A DNA stretch of 44,957 nt from Spirochaetae bacterium HGW-Spirochaetae-3 (GTDB lineage Bacteria; Spirochaetota; Spirochaetia; Treponematales; UBA12059). The notes beneath the pieces were generated by a model. The model was not told where the DNA came from, did not search any database, and was given only the letters and a program-made list of their open reading frames with translations. Below are positions 41,243-44,957 of this stretch, piece after piece. The number at the start of each line of letters is the position of its first letter. Position 1 is the first letter of the stretch. Location: contig PGXV01000005.1 of the NCBI GenBank assembly GCA_002839315.1, positions 377,572 through 422,528 of the forward strand, in the 5' to 3' direction. Made by a program: the position numbers and the translations under genes.

Positions 41243-41434
41243 ATGTCTAGACAATGCGATATCTGCGGCAAGGGCACGATCACCGGCAACACCGTCAGCA
41301 AGTCCAAGAACAGGGTCCGCCGCGTCTGGCGCCCGAACATCCAGGCCGTCAAGACGATGATCGGCGGAACCGTCATCACCGTCAAGGTCTGCACCCGTTG
41401 CCTCAAGGCTAACAAGATCGTCAAGTACGTCTGA
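41243..41434 (+). CDS. rpmB: 50S ribosomal protein L28
   Basis: 63-residue ribosomal protein of the large subunit. The zinc-ribbon form is present: CDIC near the N-terminus and CTRC near the C-terminus (two CxxC pairs). The middle is typical L28 (NTVSKSKNRVRRVWRPNIQ). CGGAG precedes ATG 41243. It is followed by a strong terminator, so it is monocistronic. Confidence 0.97.
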   Translation: MSRQCDICGKGTITGNTVSKSKNRVRRVWRPNIQAVKTMIGGTVITVKVCTRCLKANKIVKYV

Positions 41435-41458
41435 TTCCGATCATCGACGATTATTGGA

Positions 41459-41486
41459 AAGCCGCCCGGTACGGGGCGGCTTTTTT
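41459..41486 (+). terminator. Rho-independent terminator after rpmB
   Basis: AAGCCGCCC-GGTAC-GGGGCGGCTTTTTT: a GC-rich stem followed by six T. Confidence 0.9.
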
Positions 41487-41570
41487 GTTGTTTCTCGTTG
41501 CGCTCCGCCTTTGTATCCTATGTTCGTTCCGAGATTAATAATATGAACCAATCGCCGCGCCTCTCTATCG

Positions 41571-42124
41571 ATGCGGGGCCGAATTAAAGGCGGCGTGGTT
41601 TCCCTGCGCGGTATCCCCGGCGAGGCTATGTGCGGGCGCCTGGCCATGGACGGCGATACGCTCGTCATGACGACGGCCGGCACCGGCCGCTTCGAGTTCC
41701 ATGAAGTCCTCGTATCTCGAGGCGCCCTAGGGAAGGACCGCCGGCGGGTACGACGCTCACGCGCTTCGCGTGGCGGCTCGTTTCGCCCGCGAGCGCACCT
41801 TCGCGTATTCCCGCCGAGTCTGGTTGGGCGATGGCTGGGCGGCGGAAGAGCGCTTCTATGCCGAGCCCGGGGCTGACGGGCCTCATTGTGACGGCCCGCT
41901 CATCGTGCTCGTATCCAGGGAAACGACGAGCGCGGCCGAGGTGCTGGCGATGGACCTTGAAGCCGCGCGTCAGGGCCGCGACCCGGGGCTCGACGCGGCC
42001 GTGACGCTACGGTCGTCCTTCGGAAAATATGCGCTCGCGGCATTAATCGCGGATTTTACCATTCCCCCTTGCGGACTTCGTGCCTATGGTCTATAAATTC
42101 TACGATCGTCCCGGCGGACGCTAG
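41571..42124 (+). pseudogene. Remnant of an S41 (C-terminal processing) peptidase
   Basis: The region between rpmB and cheY encodes broken pieces of one protein. AGGYDAHALRVAARF followed by DGPLIVLVSRETTSAAEVLAM is the S41 core, with GGYD from the substrate-binding strand and the Ser of TSAAE as nucleophile. At about 41730 the frame is interrupted by TAG directly upstream of GGYDA, with coding-like sequence continuing in another frame (41571-41740). A second shift at a run of five C near 42063 leads to ADFVPMVYKFYDRPGGR and a stop at 42124. The N-terminal PDZ-like region is missing. Either decay or two base errors could explain this. Confidence 0.6.
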
Positions 42125-42154
42125 TCCGGCGAGAGGTAAGGAGCGTGGAAGACC

Positions 42155-42592
42155 ATGATCGCCAAGAGTGACATGCCCAATATCAACGACAAGAAACCCG
42201 AGGGGCTCAAGCCCGAAGGGACTCCCTACCGGGTACTCATCGTCGACGATTCTATGTTCATAGCCAAGCAGCTCGGACAGATACTGACGTCCGAGGGCTT
42301 CGACGTCGTCGCTACCGCCGGGGACGGCCTCGCGGGACTCGAGAAGTACAAAGAACTATCCCCGGGTATCGACCTGGTCACGATGGACATCACCATGCCC
42401 AAGATGGACGGAGTCGCCGCCCTCGAGAAGATCCTCGAGTACGACAAAAACGCCGTCGTCGTGATGGTCAGCGCCCTCGGCAAGGAAGATATAGTCAAGA
42501 AAAGCCTGTTGCTCGGCGCGAAGAGCTATATCGTCAAGCCTTTAGACCGCAAGAAGGTGCTGGAGCGTATCCTTTCCATTTTAAATCGCTGA
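42155..42592 (+). CDS. CheY-like response regulator
   Basis: 145-residue single-domain response regulator. An N-terminal tail of about 24 residues precedes the receiver domain with D31-D32 (IVDDS), the phosphoacceptor D78 (TMDITMPKMDG), S107 (MVSALGK) and the Lys of SYIVKPL. There is no output domain, so it should act by protein contact, as CheY does at the flagellar switch. No kinase or chemotaxis gene is adjacent. GGAAGACC precedes ATG 42155. Confidence 0.92.
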   Translation: MIAKSDMPNINDKKPEGLKPEGTPYRVLIVDDSMFIAKQLGQILTSEGFDVVATAGDGLAGLEKYKELSPGIDLVTMDITMPKMDGVAALEKILEYDKNAVVVMVSALGKEDIVKKSLLLGAKSYIVKPLDRKKVLERILSILNR

Positions 42593-42620
42593 GGCGCGAA
42601 GCGGTCCGCCGCCAGCGCCC

Positions 42621-42649
42621 TTGACGATGATGCGCTCCGTATGCATAAT
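42621..42649 (+). promoter_or_regulatory. Promoter of the tiny ribosomal protein gene
   Basis: TTGACG (42621-42626), a 17-base spacer and CATAAT (42644-42649). The leader is about 70 bases, ending in AAGGAG before GTG 42728. Confidence 0.6.
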
Positions 42650-42727
42650 ATTTAGAGCCACTTCGTAAGCTAAGCGTACTCGCGGGCAAGGTTTTACCGA
42701 ACCCACGGGTCCATAAGGAGAACCAAC

Positions 42728-42820
42728 GTGCCCTGCGGAAGAAAACGCAAGCTCAAGAAGATAGCGACTCACAAGCGGAAGAAGAAGAAGAGAAAGAATC
42801 GGCATAAGACCCGCAAGTGA
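42728..42820 (+). CDS. AURKAIP1/COX24 (bS22/mS38-like) tiny ribosomal protein
   Basis: 30-residue, extremely basic protein starting with GTG after ATAAGGAGAACCAAC: PCGRKRKLKKIATHKRKKKK, then RKNRHKTRK. This is the AURKAIP1/COX24 domain found in mitochondrial small-subunit protein mS38 and in tiny proteins of Bacteroidetes and spirochaetes, related to mycobacterial bS22, which binds 16S rRNA near the decoding centre. It has its own promoter and terminator and is too short for standard gene finders. Confidence 0.85.
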   Translation: MPCGRKRKLKKIATHKRKKKKRKNRHKTRK

Positions 42821-42840
42821 CCGTGCGCTATCGCATCGGG

Positions 42841-42873
42841 ACGGCCGCGGCCTCAGGGCTCCGGCCGTTTTTT
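42841..42873 (+). terminator. Rho-independent terminator after the tiny gene
   Basis: ACGGCC (42841-42846) pairs with GGCCGT (42863-42868), with further G/C pairing in the loop, followed by TTTTTT. Confidence 0.78.
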
Positions 42874-42874
42874 A

Positions 42875-42903
42875 TTGCCCTAACGGCTCGCTACACGTAG
42901 AAT
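42875..42903 (+). promoter_or_regulatory. Putative leaderless promoter of the 635-residue protein gene
   Basis: TTGCCC (42875-42880), a 17-base spacer and TAGAAT (42898-42903). An ATG at 42902 falls inside the -10, so translation should start at ATG 42911, 8 bases beyond it. No Shine-Dalgarno sequence is present. Confidence 0.5.
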
Positions 42904-42910
42904 GATGACT

Positions 42911-44818
42911 ATGCCCCGAGAAATCGATGTATATCAGCTCGTAAAGACCTTCGCCTCCAGGAACAAGACCAACGCGATTGAGTTTTTCGCGTTCTCGCAG
43001 GCTATACAGCGACAAGCGAAGTCGTATGACCAGTCGGACCCGCTCTATAGGGACCTATCCCTGCATCCGGACGGGGTTCTCGTACCCAAGTTATTCCAGC
43101 TGGCCCGTGACGGCCGCATCTCGCTGCAGGCCGTCGAGAATCGTGTCGATATGATCTTCCTCCCCGAGGCCTTCACCGAGGTCGTATACGCCGAGTATCG
43201 CCGTATCGAGGAGAACCCGGACATACCGTTCCCCGACGAGGATTCCATGCGCCTGTCGGTTCCTCCTGAATGGATCCAGGCCGTCTCGGTCGAATCCGAC
43301 CTGCCGTCGCTTATCATGCACGAGGGCGACAGGCCCGTACCCTTGTATCGGCTCATGTTCCCCGAGGGTCTGAAGCCTATCGTGTTGCTATCGGTGATGG
43401 TCGGAGACAAGCTGCTCGAGTACGCGGTGTTGAAGATCAGGAATTACCTGCGCAAGGGCTCGAACAGGGACTTCATCCAGCAGCGTCTCGCCGGGGCGTT
43501 CTCCGGTAAGGACCGGATGCTCAGGGACAGCCTGACCGCCATATTGATACGCCCATTCGATTCGGTGCAGGCGATGAAGCAGGGATCCGGTGATTTTTCC
43601 TATTCATTCTGGGCGTACCTGACCTCGGCGATACGGAAGGACATGTCGAGCAAGGGCGACCTGATGCCCGACGATATCGCAGCCTACCAGGCGTCGTTCG
43701 TCGTCGATGTCTTCAATAACCATTACAAGAACCGGGCTCAGCGGGAGCAGGAACGCGATTCCGCCTTCAAGTTGCTGTCGACGCTGCTACGTAAGCCTCC
43801 GTACCTGTACGCGATAGAGGAGATAGTCGATTTCAGGGACGGCCAGGGGCGCCCCCTGCTCGGCAAGTTTAACCGCGAGGAGCTGGAGGGCTGGATAGCC
43901 GAGCGAACGACCCAGGCTCCCGAGGGCGCGCTGCCCGAGCTGCTCATCGTCGGTACCGGGGAGGCGAAGGGGCGGCTGATAGCCAAGGAGACCCTCATCC
44001 CGTACCTCGTCAAGGCGATGAGGGAATCCAGGGTAGCGATCAAGGCGGTGATAACGCGAGATTGGCGCGAAATCCTCGAGGACTTCGGGACTACGCTCGC
44101 GATGGAGGACGATGCCGCGTTCAGGACCGAGCTGGAGAAGCGGCTCGACGCCCAATCCCCGCTTCTATCGGCGGTCCTCTCGACTTCGCTGCCTACGCTC
44201 GTCTATCAGGAGTACCGGGGAGCCAAGGAATCGTCCGTGGACCTCGACCAGTGCTTCGGGGGCACTACCTCGGCCGGCGTCGACGTATTGCTGAATCTCG
44301 ACCGGAAGCGCCTGCTCTCCGACGTGAGGATGCTGTTGCCGGTCTGGTATGCCATACCGATCGTGTCATGGATAGTGCGCTTATTCATGCGCGGCGCCAA
44401 GCGGCGCTCGGCCAGGAAGGCTTCCGAGCCGACGCCCCGCCTGTCCGTCGACGGTGCCTCCTCGGGTCAGCCGGTCAATTCGCGCGCGGCCGAATTCGGG
44501 CAGATGGCGCGTGCCGCCGAGCAGCGCATGCTACCGAAGGGGCAGACCCTCGACGAGTACCTATGGACTCTGTCGTCTCGTTGGAACACTCTGCTCGACC
44601 CTACGTCCAAGGCCAACCTTACGGAGGATATCAATTCCTTGGTACGCGATTTCCTCCGCACGTCGCTACGGTCGATGCGGCCGGCCAGCTTTACGCCCGA
44701 GCGCATCGAGTCTATGGCCGCGATGCTCGCGGACCGGCCTAATCTCCTGCGGATCAGGAACCATCAGGCCCTTGAAGAGTATATTCGCCTCTATATCATC
44801 AAGATGCTCAAGCGTTGA
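42911..44818 (+). CDS. Large conserved hypothetical protein with one membrane segment
   Basis: 635-residue protein starting PREIDVYQLVKTFASRNKTN. It is largely soluble and helical, with one hydrophobic segment at about 465-485 (LPVWYAIPIVSWIVRLFMRG) and a Ser/Arg/Lys-rich linker after it, then a helical C-terminal domain ending at LEEYIRLYIIKMLKR. I recognise no family, catalytic motif or signal peptide. The start at 42911 is preferred over 42902 because of the overlapping -10 box. It is probably a lineage-specific spirochaete protein. Confidence 0.72.
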   Translation: MPREIDVYQLVKTFASRNKTNAIEFFAFSQAIQRQAKSYDQSDPLYRDLSLHPDGVLVPKLFQLARDGRISLQAVENRVDMIFLPEAFTEVVYAEYRRIEENPDIPFPDEDSMRLSVPPEWIQAVSVESDLPSLIMHEGDRPVPLYRLMFPEGLKPIVLLSVMVGDKLLEYAVLKIRNYLRKGSNRDFIQQRLAGAFSGKDRMLRDSLTAILIRPFDSVQAMKQGSGDFSYSFWAYLTSAIRKDMSSKGDLMPDDIAAYQASFVVDVFNNHYKNRAQREQERDSAFKLLSTLLRKPPYLYAIEEIVDFRDGQGRPLLGKFNREELEGWIAERTTQAPEGALPELLIVGTGEAKGRLIAKETLIPYLVKAMRESRVAIKAVITRDWREILEDFGTTLAMEDDAAFRTELEKRLDAQSPLLSAVLSTSLPTLVYQEYRGAKESSVDLDQCFGGTTSAGVDVLLNLDRKRLLSDVRMLLPVWYAIPIVSWIVRLFMRGAKRRSARKASEPTPRLSVDGASSGQPVNSRAAEFGQMARAAEQRMLPKGQTLDEYLWTLSSRWNTLLDPTSKANLTEDINSLVRDFLRTSLRSMRPASFTPERIESMAAMLADRPNLLRIRNHQALEEYIRLYIIKMLKR

Positions 44819-44957
44819 CGGTCGACTTGACTAGTGTTACGAACCTTAGTGATTTCAGCTCGGATCCTGGAACTCGAAAGCATTTTTCCGGACTAGGCGA
44901 TCGCGAATTTTTGTAGCCTCGGTCGTCGAGGGGTTCGAGGTATCGGTTCATAGATAT

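Overview
The window is a gene-dense, high-GC (judged by eye, not computed) bacterial chromosome segment. The gene set suggests a free-living or commensal member of the Spirochaetota: a DUF4954 protein, a def-fmt-PASTA cluster without an adjacent kinase, a tiny AURKAIP1/COX24-type ribosomal protein, an orphan CheY, and many lineage-specific proteins of unknown function. The phylum call is inference, because no rRNA or tRNA gene was seen. There is no phage, insertion sequence or CRISPR array.

Layout. 1-3430 (minus): a TRAP-TAXI importer made of a fused permease cut by the window edge, a DUF1850 protein and a lipoprotein binding subunit. 3574-6082 (minus): zwf and an unknown gene. 6234-8459 (plus): a DUF4954 beta-helix protein. 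8564-11848: an envelope-stress-like module with two paralogous exported proteins diverging from an ECF sigma factor, a membrane protein with an external CBM48-like domain (probable anti-sigma factor) and an exported protein. 12523-14515 (minus): serC and serA for serine synthesis. 14680-16530: a PH-like membrane protein, an M23 peptidase and rpsU, whose only plausible start codon is ATC.

16553-21558 (minus): a tightly overlapping operon encoding a PII-like protein, a PTS EIIA protein and seven Mrp/Mbh-type antiporter subunits, without the large ND5-like MrpA subunit. 21651-27569 (plus): DUF1576, an unknown, a DUF192 lipoprotein, def, fmt, a PASTA protein and a membrane-anchored unknown. 27627-33021 (plus): ackA, an HSL-type hydrolase coupled to an 8-oxoguanine-deaminase-like amidohydrolase, a Nif3-like protein, lspA and a small membrane protein. 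33029-34195 (minus): a second PH-like protein and a HAD nucleotidase. 34366-36956 (plus): a TetR regulator behind a dyad operator, followed without gaps by lipA and a two-piece lipoate ligase. 36970-38954 (minus): a lytic transglycosylase and an orphan solute-binding sensor. 39019-44818 (plus): an HD protein, ffh, rpmB, a decayed S41 peptidase, cheY, a 30-residue ribosomal protein and a large unknown.

Across the window several genes lack a Shine-Dalgarno sequence and have a -10 hexamer ending about 7-10 bases before the start codon, which suggests that leaderless transcripts are common here. Other genes have strong GGAGG-type sites, so both modes appear to coexist.
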